The notes under the pieces: model-generated
What the model was told of the DNA's origin: nothing
What the model saw: the letters and a program-made list of their open reading frames with translations, nothing else
Database searches by the model: none
Assembly: GCF_013367775.1 (NCBI RefSeq)
Contig: NZ_CP055157.1
Span: 496,001 to 560,000 of the forward strand
Length of the DNA stretch: 64,000 nucleotides
Reading direction: 5' to 3'
Source of the DNA: Microbulbifer sp. YPW1
GTDB lineage: Bacteria > Pseudomonadota > Gammaproteobacteria > Pseudomonadales > Cellvibrionaceae
Program-made: the position numbers and the translations under genes
Part shown: positions 24,401 through 35,600 of the stretch, piece after piece
Layout of the letters: each line of letters begins with the position of its first letter
How positions within the stretch are numbered: position 1 is the first letter of the stretch

Positions 24401-26615
24401 CCAACAGCTCTTTCTCGGTGGTGGTTTCCTGCAGTTGCGGTTCGAAGTTATCCACAATCCACAGGGTCTGCGGACGGGTTTCGTCGAAGCGCTGTTTCCA
24501 GTCGTAAACCCGCAACACGTATTTCAGCTTTTTCAGCGGCGCCTGGTACTCCTCAAAGTCCGCATCCCAGCTGCCCTCACCGTTCTGGTCGAGGGTGACC
24601 ACCGCAATGGGTTCATCGCGCAGGGACTGCTCTTCCTCGAACAGGCGCACTTCCGCGCGGGTGATGAACGACGGATAGTTAGTGTAGCGCTTGAACTGCA
24701 CGCGACTGTCGGCAATCTCGGTCTCCGGGTCATCCGCATAACGGATGGTGCTCGGGAACGCAGTGACGTTCAGACGCGGCTGCATGGTCTGGTTGTCGAA
24801 GCGGAACTGGATATTGGCTTTTTCCAGTGCCACGTCGGTACAGCGCTGCAGGTCGGCGGAATTTTTGTGAGGGTCGTATTCCGGCGCACCGTCCACGGTG
24901 ATACGCATCAGGTTCAGGGCATAGGGGTTGTGGGCCTCGGCCTCCTGCTGAATACGCTCGATCTCGAGACGGTCTTTTTCCGCGAGTACCGCGAGCTCGT
25001 CGTAGAGCACCTGCACTTCTACCCGCGCGCCATCCATGTGGATAAAGCCGGTCTGCACCACGTCTTTGGATTCCACAAAGCCTCGACCTTCGAATTCCAC
25101 CTGCTCGTCTTCCAGGCCCAGGTGCTGCTGTACCGCGCGCATGGTTTTTTCCGCACGCGCCGAGGACAGGCCGACATCATCGCCGTACACCATGGCTTCG
25201 CGGCGTTCCATGCGCTCGTTGTCGCTGTAGCCGATAAAGCTCAGGCGCACATTCTGCTTGCCGGAAACCTCGTCCATCATGCGCTGCATTTGTGCCAGCT
25301 GCGCGCTGGAAATCTGCGGCTCGCCGCTGTCGAGGAAGATCGGCGGCACGTCGCCCGTGGGGGATTCGTGGGCAATGGTGATGGTTTCCGCAGCCGCCGA
25401 TTCCGGACACGCCTGCAGGCCATCGGCAGCGGTTTCCAGTAGATCGTCGTACCAGAACTCCACTTCCACGCGGCGGTTGAGGGCGCGGCCCTTGGCGGTG
25501 TCATTGGCGGCGATGGGCTGGCTCGAACCCTTGCCACTGCTGGTTACCATATAGCCCGGCATATTCAGCTGATCGGCCACCGCCAGCGCTACGCGGCGCG
25601 CTTCCGCGCGGGAGAGTGCCATCTGGTCGTCGTAGAGTTCGGCAGGGCCTTCCGGCAATGGCTTGCCATCGGTGTGACCGACAAAGTGGATGGTGAGATT
25701 GGGTTTATCCAGCAGGGTGTTGCGCACTTCCTGGATACGGCGCACAAACGGCATCGGCAGATCCACCTGCCCCGGTTGCAGTCGCAGCGGCGACACCAGG
25801 TTTTTCAGGCGCGCGCGCTTGTCGGAACCGGCGGTGTAACGCAGTTTACACACGGTTTCCTGGCGACAGACCTGTACCCGGTTCAGCTGAGCCGCTTCGG
25901 CGCGACGCTGGGCATCGCGGGCCTCCTGGTCCAGTTCAAAGTAGCGCAGCTTCACCTCGACGCGACGGTTCAACTCGCGGCCTTTTTCGGTGATGTTTTC
26001 TGTCAGCGGTTCGCTGTCGCCGCGGCCTTCAAATACAACGGCCTCTTCCGGCAGTTCCAGTGCGGTCTGGAAATATTCCGCGACCAGCTGCGCACGGGCA
26101 CCGGTAAAGGCTTCTTTATCTGCGAAGGCATCCAGCTGCTCTTCACTCAGGGGATCGCTGTCGGTGTGGCCGGTAAAGATCAGTTGCAGCTCGTGCGCGT
26201 CTTCCAGTTCGGCGAGTTTTTCCTGTAGTTCTTCCACCAGCTCGGGAGCGATCTCATCGTCGACTTCCCGGTACACCAGCGGCGGGAGTACGTCGGTTTC
26301 CAGCACCGGTTCCTGCGGATCGATAAACGCTTCCGCGTCCTGTACCCACAGCTGGCCAGCTGCGGGAATCAGGGTGGTTTCGGTATTGCTGCCGAGTGGC
26401 TTTTCGCTGTACTCACCGTTGCTCTCGACCCCCGGGGACAGGCCGGGAATCAGCTGCCACCAGGCACTATTGTCTGCAGCGCCCGTCTCAGCAGCATTCT
26501 CGGAAGTCGCATCCTGTGCGAACACGGATACGCTGCTGGCGAGAACAATGGCAAACGCACAACCGGGTTGGATCATTCGCTTCAAGTTAAAAACTCGGTT
26601 AGAAGGACGGAACAT
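21414..26615 (-). CDS. Outer-membrane protein with three OmpA-like domains and a large C-terminal beta barrel
   Basis: The 1733-residue exported protein has a signal peptide of about 34 residues ending VFAQ. OmpA-like peptidoglycan-binding domain 1 covers about residues 115-226 (IFTGHTDSDP, GRELNRRVEV) and domain 2 about 283-391 (HFVGHTDGKP, GRALNRRVEVEF). Domain 3 (about 435-540, SFIGYSDNER) is degenerate, with HTD replaced by YSD and no NRRVE. A middle region of beta-sandwich-like sequence follows. From about residue 870 to the end the pattern is alternating aromatic strands, finishing INMVGKF, a typical barrel end signal. The ATG overlaps the stop of the giant upstream gene by one base (TGATG), so the two are coupled. 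It is the last gene of the eleven-gene cluster. I infer an outer-membrane anchor or pore for the giant protein. Confidence 0.8.
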   Translation of the reverse strand: MFRPSNRVFNLKRMIQPGCAFAIVLASSVSVFAQDATSENAAETGAADNSAWWQLIPGLSPGVESNGEYSEKPLGSNTETTLIPAAGQLWVQDAEAFIDPQEPVLETDVLPPLVYREVDDEIAPELVEELQEKLAELEDAHELQLIFTGHTDSDPLSEEQLDAFADKEAFTGARAQLVAEYFQTALELPEEAVVFEGRGDSEPLTENITEKGRELNRRVEVKLRYFELDQEARDAQRRAEAAQLNRVQVCRQETVCKLRYTAGSDKRARLKNLVSPLRLQPGQVDLPMPFVRRIQEVRNTLLDKPNLTIHFVGHTDGKPLPEGPAELYDDQMALSRAEARRVALAVADQLNMPGYMVTSSGKGSSQPIAANDTAKGRALNRRVEVEFWYDDLLETAADGLQACPESAAAETITIAHESPTGDVPPIFLDSGEPQISSAQLAQMQRMMDEVSGKQNVRLSFIGYSDNERMERREAMVYGDDVGLSSARAEKTMRAVQQHLGLEDEQVEFEGRGFVESKDVVQTGFIHMDGARVEVQVLYDELAVLAEKDRLEIERIQQEAEAHNPYALNLMRITVDGAPEYDPHKNSADLQRCTDVALEKANIQFRFDNQTMQPRLNVTAFPSTIRYADDPETEIADSRVQFKRYTNYPSFITRAEVRLFEEEQSLRDEPIAVVTLDQNGEGSWDADFEEYQAPLKKLKYVLRVYDWKQRFDETRPQTLWIVDNFEPQLQETTTEKELLVGYGENRLAEQNIPVNGNAVLVNGADIPANHSVWLAGREVPVSNSGEFVAEEIFAKGLHTVEVAVLDDSGNGELFLRDLEFNRDDWFTVGIADLTIARDKTNGPAALVTGDETHYDNSASYDGRLAFYTSGSFGDGWQLSASADTEEGPVEDLFTNFMEKTPDALFRRLDSDLYYPTFGDDSTVVEDAPTSGKFYIKLENYDDYGLWGNFNASYTDNELAHIDRALYGANFHFETDDVTDFGEKRFQIDAFSAEPGTIAGRDEFRGTGGSLYYMRHQDILTGSERLRVEVRDKNSGIVLGVKNLTPVIDYDMDYIQGRVLLNRPLSAIANDNLIVQDGSYNGNPQYLVARYEYTPGFDDLDTLAVGGRAHYWAGDHVKIGVSASQQDEEDNESSLSGVDLTLRKTAGTWMKVEVAESQGNTLDSLSSLDGGYSFNPGSFEQGSFDQAAPFDPEDKAGANKFEAALQVGDFFEGMRGSASVYAQQRDAGFSGPGQLATRETEQYGAAVNVPIGERFDVGLKTDTREQQQGLQTEATDVELGYRLSDRWRLAAAARSDSREDLSPVVPVTQTQGERTDVAVQASYDSGADWNAFGFVQRTAELSGNRDENNRIGFGGAYRVSERLTLDSELSGGDTGTAARLGTDFLVTDRTNLYLNYTLDNERTDTGVRARKGNLNSGFRSRFSDTTSIYGEERYTHGDVSTGLTHALGVDLAPSDKWNYGTSVEAGTLEDPRTGAETERRALGASMGFNDGSLRLSSAVEYRVDNMQTLSDPETVLENERQTWLLKNTVSFQMNPDWRLVGKLNYSDSQSSQGEFYDGKFTEGVMGYAYRPVDNDRWNTLLKYTYFYNVPTTDQVLVTSNSVNNATEFVQKSHIFSVDTNYDITQRWTLGAKYAYRLGQLSMERDNPEFFDSSASLYVLRADWHFVNKWDLLIEGRLLDLPDAGDRKSGALLALYRQMGRNFKAGIGYNFTDFSDDLTDLDYDSQGVFINMVGKF

Positions 26616-29600
26616 CAATGGAATCCTCCCTGATCGCCATCATTTCCTAATGCGCGATCCACACTGCGTTTAAGGCCATCGAGCAGCCCGCCCCGACTGG
26701 GCGGCGCCCCTCTACGCCAGAATATTTCGGTTTCGATATTGAGCGGGTAGCAACAATCCAGTGCCGCCCAGTCTTCCGCGATACGTGCCTTGATGGTTTC
26801 AAGACGCGCGTCTACCAGGGCCGGATCTTCATTTTCCGCCAGGTAAGACAGACGCAACACGGAAGGCGCATCTTGCAGTTTTTCCAGCAGCAGTTCTGTG
26901 CGCGAATGCCACTGCGGACGCAACTCGGTGGAACCGGGCTCGAATACCGCTTCCGCCAGGTCCAGACGTACCACGCGATGCAGGCTGGTACCGAAGTTGA
27001 ACTCCAGCATCTTGCCTCGGGTGGCGCGCTCTACCCGCGGGTTTTCCGTGGTCAGGCGGTAGCCGCTCGGCAGGCTGCGGTCGTCCAGCTTCAGTACAAA
27101 GTTGGAACCGCGATCCGGGTTGGGCACTGCCGCACAGGTAATGTGGAAGCGACCGTGGGCGTCGGTGGTGGCCCGCAGGCCCTGCGCCGTCACCACACGC
27201 GCTCCCGGCACACCGCCTTCGCCGCTGTCCTGGTAACCGTTCAGGTTCTTATCGTCGTACACCTTGCCGATCACATCGGTACAGTCGAAGGTCGGGTCGG
27301 GTACCACACGCACCGTCGCAGAAGCTTCACCGGAAGCCTGCTGGCCGGAGAGTTCATTGAACATGCGTGCGCGGTTGACGTACTTGCCTTCGCCCACACC
27401 GGAGCCCACCACCAGCAGCAGCTTCAGGGTGCGGGTCTGCTCGCCCTCGGCGCGCAGATGCGGCCACTGAAGTTGCAGGCCGTTTACCTCCGGCTCGACC
27501 GGGACACCATCCAGATTTGCAGAACCGGCCACATACTTGAAGCCCGCGGGGAAGTAATCCACCAGCTGCAGGTCGGTCAGCGGCACCGCCATGGTGTTGG
27601 TAAAGGTGATGGTGTACGGCACCAGCTGGCTGCGGGTCACATTGGTCATGGCCGAGGTCTTGGTAAGCGCCAGCGCGCCTTCCAGCAGCGGATCCAGGGC
27701 AATGTGGTTGTTGTACAGCTGGCTGCTGCCCGGCTGATTGGTGTCGTCCAGGTTCAGGCGCAGGTAGTAATCCGTTTCACTGGAACGCGCATCCATATCG
27801 ATGGGCGGCGGCAGTTCCGAAAGCTGGATTTCACAGTGATTCGGGGTACCCGGAATCAGGTCCGAAGCACTGCCGAGACAGGCGCTTACATCAAAGGCGC
27901 CGGTTTCGGTACCGGTCTGCGGCGGAATAATCTGGGACGGGCCGGACATATAGTCTTCGTTCGGCACTTCCACTTCGATCAGGTAATCCGCATTCACGGC
28001 ACAGGCCGCACTACTGAAGTTCAGGTCGAACTTGTAGTAACCGCCGGGCAGTGTCACCTGGTCCTGCTGCGCCGGATCTTCGAAACAGCTGTCCGGTAAT
28101 GCCTGGCCACTGGAAGCCTGCAACATGCGGACACGGGCACCGGCGATGGGCCCGCGCACCACAGAATCGTAGATTACGCCGTTGGGAGTAATCGGCAGAT
28201 TCAGGTTCTGCGGGTTGGCACCGGAGCCGATATAGATCTCGCGGATCTGCTGTGGACCATTGGTGAAGTCGGAGCTGGCGATACCCAGGGACGCGGTGGA
28301 CTCCACGGCATTCGGGGCCGAGTAGCGCAACTCGTAATTGGCACCCGCCATTTCCGCACCGTCCATGTTCGGCACCAGGCCGGCGAACTGGAAGTAGCCG
28401 TTCTCGTCACTCTGTACGGTTTCCAAAAACGCGTTGTTGAAGTACAGGTCCACGGTCCAGTTGCTGAGCAGACGCTCTTCACTGTCGGCGGTTTCACTGA
28501 AGTTCACATCGTGCCACAGGTAGCCGCTCAGGTTGGCGATGCCCGGGGTACCGCCGATATCGATGGCCACGGTGGCCTCGTTGTATACGGGCGGATCATT
28601 CCATTTCACCTGTGCGGTATTGAGCACGGTGTAACCCATCGCCAGGTTTTCACCCAGCTTGGCTTCAAAGCGCAGGGTGATGGTTTCGCTCGGTTCCAGG
28701 TCTCCGTAGTTGGTGCTGTAGTCGACGGTGATCAGCGAGCCGTCGACCATCACCCCATCGGGCTGGCCATTCAGGCGCGCGGAGTCTTCCACGTAAGTGA
28801 GTACCCCTTCACCTGCGGTGAGCAGGTCGTCGTAAATACTCACCAGGCTCGCGGGCACCGCACTGATGTTGGTAACACGCACGATGTATTCCAACACCTT
28901 GCCGGACTCGGCAGCACCGCCACCAACTACCGCCACCTCTTTGGTGATGGACAGCTGCTGGGCATCCCCTACCACCACTTCCGTGGGCTGGGCGCCGTTG
29001 CTGCTGTTGCCATCCGCATCGGACAGGGTCAGCGGCAGCTCGACGCTGTAGACACTGCCCTGGTTGCTGATGATGGTGCCGCGCTCGGTGTCGGCATTGA
29101 CCATCACATCGAACACGATCGTCGCACTCTGCGCGGTAGTGATCACGCCCTCACCTTCCGCCGGCATCGGCGGGGTCAGGTCGTCACTGCTTACCGGCAG
29201 ACCCGCCACCAGCGGCGACTCACCGCCGTTATCGGCCACGGCCAGTCCATTCAGGGTGGTGCTGTCGGCAACATAGGTGGTGTTGTCCGGCACCAGATCC
29301 ACCAGGCGGACCTCGGTCGCGTCCTTGCCGCCCATGTTGCTGATGGTGATGGTGTAACGCAGCACGTCTTCCGGATCGACGATTCCAGAGGTCAGGTTAT
29401 CCACCGCCAGTTCCACGGTTTTCTGTACCCGCAGCAGCGGCACGTTACCGACAATATCAATGGTGGGATCGTCGACCACTTCCGTGGTCGGATCATCGGA
29501 AGGCTGCTCATCCACCGCCGTGTTTTCACCACCGGCGCCCAGACCATTGGCAAAGCCCTGGTTGGAAATCACGGTACCGTCGTTGACGTCATTGATGGTC

Positions 29601-32600
29601 ACATCAAAGGTGATGATCGCGGCCTGGCTGCCGGACGCATCCGGATCTGCCAGTAGTTGTCCCTCTTCGGCATCGGGGGACTGGATAACCAGTGTCTGTG
29701 CCAGCGGCGTGCTGCCGTCGATATCATCCAGCGCGACACCGTTCAGGGTGGTGGAACCGGCAACGTACACGGTGTTCGCCGGCACCTGGTCGCGCAGGCT
29801 GGCCTCAAGCATGTTCTCGTTACCGGTGTTTTCCACACGGATGGTGTAGCGCAGGGTATCGCCCGGCATCAGGCTGTCCGGCTCACCGGTGAGGTCCTCG
29901 GAGGTTTTCTCGACCTTGAATACCGGTGCGGATTCGATGATCACCCGGGTGGGGTCCTCGTCGCCAGCTACCTGCGGATCTGCCGCGCCATTGATATTTG
30001 GATCGTCACTGTCGATCAGCGGCTGGCCGGGCAATTCCACCTGGGCCTGGTTCAGCACGGCGCTGGCACTGTCGATCACATTGATCAACTGCACCTGATA
30101 TACCAGCTGAACTTCTTCGCTGCCGCTGCCGGCCGCGCCCAGGGTAATGTTGCGCACATCCACCAGACCGGAGCCATTGATTCCGCCGTTGGCATTGGTT
30201 GCGGTGCTGTCACCGGCAGCAGGTGCGCTGAGCAGCTGCAGGGTGCCGGCCGCAAACAGTGCGGGCGCATTCAGGCGATCCAGCTCGTCGGTGATCGCGA
30301 TGTTTTCCACATCCAGATCACTGAGGTTGCGCAGGGTCACGGTGTACTGCAGTACATCGCCGGGGGTCGCGGTGGTCGCCGGGCTGTCACCGGAGGTGAT
30401 GTTTTCCACCACTTTTTCGAACACAACGCTGGGCACCGCAGCAATCACGGTGAACACGTCCTCGTGGTCTTCCACGGACGGTGTGCCGTCGGGCGGATCG
30501 GCCGCATAAGTGCGCTCGTAAACGCGTGCATCCGGACCGTTGCTGTCCCAGCTGTACCAGCGCTCGGCGCCGGCCACATTATCCAGTGCGGTGCCATCTA
30601 CAGTGTTTTCATCCAGCCAGGCATCGTAGGCAAACTGCAGGTGGTGATCCGCCGGCAATACGGCATTGGCGCCAGCGGTAGTGACCGTCAGGGTGCAGTT
30701 TTCCGCATCGAATACCACGGAGAAATCACTGCCCTCACTCAGGGTTGCCACGGCATTGCCGCCGGCATCCACAACCGAGGCTGCGAAGTTGGCAGGCGGA
30801 GTCTCACACATGCCACCCTGTTCGGTACTGGGCAGGAAGTCACGCAGGGTCAGATCCCAGGCCGGACCGGTGCCGCGGTTGTGCACATCCAGGGTGAAAC
30901 GTCCGGCCAGACCGGACTGAATTTGTGCGTCGCCGGTTTTGGTCATCACCAGCTCGTAGGGTTCGACAATCTCGATAGGTGCCGAATACTCGCTGACTTC
31001 GCCCATGCCGCGACCCGCATCCGGATCGTCATTGGCATAGCTGTAGCTGTAACTGGCGCGCGAGCTAAAGGAATTGCCGAACTGGTTCTGAGCGGTATCG
31101 CGCAGGCGCAGGGTCACGTCGATGACCGCTTCGCTGCCCGCCTCGATATCGATACCGCTGGTGTTATCCACAATGGTCAGCAATCCGCCGTCTACAGAAC
31201 CCTGCGGGTTGAACGGGATATTGCCGGATACCTGTGCGGCCTCCACGAAGGCGAGATCCACCGGATCGATACCGGAGTCTGCGAGGTCCATCTGGATCGC
31301 CACATCGTGCAGCGCGCCCACCGCCGGAATCGTCAGACGATAGACGAAGGGCTCGCCGATCGACGCCTGCTCCCGGGTAGTGGGCTCGACGGCAATCTGC
31401 AGCGGCTCGGCGTCCGGCGTACTGAACAGCACGCTCACTGCGTCGCTGGGGCCATACGGCTGGCGGTTATCCAGCACCGCGCCTTCGGGGATCTCGCTTT
31501 CGCCGAAGGAGTAATACCATTCGATGTAAGCGTTGTTGCCGATTTGCAGGCCAGCGGCGAGATCGCTGTCGGTGGTAACCCGGTAAACAACCTCGAGCAC
31601 ACCGCCCGCGGGAATTTCGTTAACAAAATTCCACACGGTTTCACCGGTGGCAGCATCAAACGTCGGCTGCAGCGGATTCGTTGTACTGCCGTTGACGGAA
31701 ACAGTGTCAACACCGGCCTTGCGCATGCCCACCGGAATCACATCCCGCAGCACAATGTCGTATGCCGGTGCAGTACCGTTATTCGTAACGGTGGCGGTAA
31801 AGGTGATCGTCTGGTCCGGTGTCAGCGCCACGGTGCCGTCGGGGGTAGCCGTGAGTGCAAATTCCAGATCCGGTTGCAGCAGGTTCAGCACCTGCTCTGC
31901 CAGCAGCGGGGTGCTGGGACCGGCGGCAGTATCGAACTGGAAGCTGGCCGCGTTGCGCATCTCGATACTGGCGGCATTCAGCGGCAGGACATCCCGCTGT
32001 ACACGCGTGCGGTAGGTAATCACCAGTTCGTCACCGGCGGTATTCACCAAGGAACCGAAGTTCCAGATAATTTCACCTGCCGCCTCGGCCATTGGCTCCT
32101 GACCTAGGTCGTAAGTCATGCCGTCCGCAGCAATGGAAACTGTATCTACAAACACCATGCCTTCTGGCAGGGTGTCGGTGACGATCGCATTCGGCAAGGT
32201 GCCGCGCTGCGCACCCAGACGCAGCTCGTAGGTCACCAGATCGCCGATTCGCAGTTCACCGTCGTTGAGCGGTGCGGTTTCGCTGATGACATTCTTCTCG
32301 AGTGTCGCTGTGTTGTTGATTGCCAGCGGCGGCAATTGCTCGGGACCGAGGAAGTAATTGTTCAGCGCTGCCGGGTCGGGCATATCGGAACCGTCGCGCT
32401 CCACGTGCTGTGGCGCACCGGCCTGGCTGGTCCACTGTACGCTGGTGCTGCCAGTCAGCTCCTGGCCTGCGAGTACGCTGTCGAGAACCCGCACATCAAA
32501 TTCCAGGGTGCGGGTTTCACCCGCGGGAATATCGGTGTTGGCAACCGCATCCCAGTTCAGGCTCTGCGCGGTATTGATACCGTCGCCGGTAATCACCGGC

Positions 32601-35600
32601 TCGGCAATCGCGGCACCATTAAAGGTGGCACTGCCGGCCTCATAGGCCCAGCCGGTGCTCAGCTCTTCCAGTACGGAGAGATCGTACGCAGTGGAACCAT
32701 TCGCGCCCTGCTCCGCCAGCGCCAGGCTGAAGTGATAGATATCACCAGCCACCGGCTCGGGATTGCCACTCTGGTTGACCGCGCTCTGGGTCAGGGCCAG
32801 TTCCGGCTCGACAATGGTGAGCGTCGCGGAGCCACCACCCATTTCCGTCACCACACCGGCTTCGTCATAGGTATAGGTAGCGCTGATATCGTAGGTCTGT
32901 CCGGACTGGGCGGCATCCACATTGGCGATCCAGCCGGTGAAGACTATTTCACGCACTTCATTGGGCGGAATATCGCCCACGTCGATGGTGAATACCTCAC
33001 CATCGGGGACAGTTACCGGTTCACCAGCGATGGTGACGGTATCCAACACAATCACCGTGTCGCGGCCCTGAAGGGTGTTCTCGACCTTCACATCCGCCAG
33101 GCTGGAACTCGCAATGGGACTTGCCGGAACGGTGATCCGGTAACTGACCGGCTCACCAATCGGCGCGCGGCCATCGGAGGGTTCCATCAGCTGCAGCGTC
33201 AGGTCTTCCGGGTTTGCCACCGAGGTCATCAACTGGAAACAGTTCGCGGACAGCGCGGATTCACAGGCCGGCGCGGTACCTTCGTACAGGCGGCTGCTGG
33301 TGCTGTCGATATCGTTGGAAACGTAGTTGTCGATATGGAAGCGGTTGTACCAGGTGTGGCCGCTGGGAATATTGATATTCAGGCCGACTTCGTAATCGAT
33401 CTGAATAGTCGCACCTTCAGGGACTACATCGCTGAGAGTAAATTCGATAATGCCCGCATTCACCGTGTGGGTGTAGTTCGCGGCCACATTATTAATCAGT
33501 ACCTGAGTGACATTGACCGAAGTCTCATCGAATTCCGGGTTAGCCGGATCGATATTCAGGGTATCGGCAATCACCATACCGTAGGCAGGTGCACCGCCCG
33601 TGTTCTGTGCCTGCAGGCGGAAATTCATCACCTCATTGGCGATATCCACTACCGTATACGGGCTGGTGACGCCGCTGCGGGAATCGATTTTCTGCAGGTC
33701 GGTGATATTTGGTTGTACAACCCAGATGCTCGCCTGATCCTGCAGCAACGCTGTAGCGCCGTCGTAGGTCAGCTCGGCGCTGTTCGCCCGCTCGATTTCA
33801 CCACTACCCGCAGGGAATACGGTTTCGTCGTCGAGCACCACCGCGGTATAGACGATGGTGAACGGCGGTGTGGAATCGCTCTGCGCATCGATATCCCCCA
33901 ACTGCCACTGCAGTGTGCCGGTGGCACCCGTTGTCGGCTCGACTGGAGCCTGGGAACAGGTAAACCCGTTGATGCCGCAATCAATGTTATCCACAGAAAC
34001 CAGTTCCAGGCCTGCCGGCAACTCGTCGGTAACCACAACGTTGCGGGTAATACCCGGCTGGATAAACAGGTTCAGGGTGTACTGCACCGTATCGCCAATA
34101 CGCGCGCGATCCGCCGCACCCCAGGCATCGGAAACTGCCGTTTTGCTGAAGTCGGTGCTGTCCTGGGTGGCTACGGTTTCATTGGTAAAGGTGCAGTATT
34201 CATTCGGTGCCACGGTATCCGGGCAACCTTCACCGTGACGCTGGTAAACACCGGGATAGGAGTCCTGGCCTGGCACACCGTGATCCAGCGACGTCCAGTC
34301 CACGTGCACGATATTTTCGATCTCACTGCCGAATGCAGACAGTACCGTGGTGTTGTAGATAAGCGTAAGGGAATCACCGGGGGCGATATCCAGGCTGTTG
34401 TCACCGTTTTCACGACCCCACACAAACGCACCGTCAGCGCGAGTGCCCGGCATATAGTCGGCACCGTTAACGGTCGCGCTGTCCAGACGCAACTGTTCCG
34501 GCAGCAAGTCCGCAATATTGACGTCATAGGCGGTGGAAACATTCGCACCGGTATCGTTGGTAATGGTGATGGTGTAGTCGAGCGTGTCGCCGCTCACCGC
34601 ACTGGTGGCGCTCGCGGTTTTGGTTACCGTCAGTTGCGGCTCCGCCACCTCAACAGGACCCACGTCATCACTCAGGGCACTCGGCGCATTCAGGTAATTC
34701 AGCTCCGCACTGTTGGAAAGCGCAGTGCCGGCAACCACGCTGCCGGTATTCTCGATACGCGCCACATAGTAGATGTGGATAACCGGATCGATGGCATTGG
34801 TGGCGCCGTCTCCGGTGTCATCTTCGGTTTCGGTCTCGACCTTGCCGATATTCCAGGACAGAACCCCGGTGTCACCGTTTTGCGGCAAGGCGCCGGCGAA
34901 TTGTCCACAGGCGGCATCCGGCGCCTGGTCGTTGATGGTGCGGATAGTGCTGTCGTATTCACAGCGGATTTCGTAGCCGTGTGCAGGATCGGCGATGGCG
35001 TAACCCGCAGACATGGTGTCAGTCACAACCACATTTTCGGTCACGCCTTCCGGCAGGCTGATATCCAGGCGGAAAGTACGGTGTGCACCGATCGCGCGGG
35101 ATTCCGGGGTGTTACCGTTTTCGGTGACGTCCTCTTTCAGGAACGCCAATCCGGCCACAGTGGCATCCACGGTTTCGCTGTTGGTTTCGTAGTCGTTGAT
35201 CGCATCATCCGCGTGCGGCAGCGCACCAATTCGCTGGCCATCCGCCGCGCCATCTACACCAATCTGGCCGGCCGGATTCAGCGCAGTACCCTGCCCCGGC
35301 AGTGAGGTCCAGACCGCTTCCGCAGTATTTTCCAGTTGCTGATGTGGCTGGGCGGTGTCATCCACTGTCACCTCGAAGGTGAACTCGCGGCTGTCGCCCG
35401 GAGCCAGCGGGTTTTCTGGATTCCACACAAATACCGGCTGATTTGCACCGAACGTGGTCGTATCCACGCTATCCGGCACATTGGCGCCACCGACACTGCC
35501 AGGTACAAAGGTCATCTCGCTATCGAGCAGATCGTCCAGGATGCGCAGGTTATAGGCGTTGGCGGTACCGTTGTTGGTGGCGATCAGGGTAATGATGATG

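Noticed and set aside
22287..25442. Long plus-strand reading frame of about 1050 codons opposite the OmpA-barrel gene
   Set aside because: It mirrors the codon pattern of the minus-strand gene, has no domain or signal, and the minus-strand frame has clear OmpA motifs. It is an antisense shadow.
29657..35305. Long plus-strand frames (about 800-990 codons) opposite the giant DUF11 gene
   Set aside because: The deduced proteins are His/Gly/Arg-rich with no known motif, as expected for the antisense of acidic Asp/Thr/Val-rich coding sequence.
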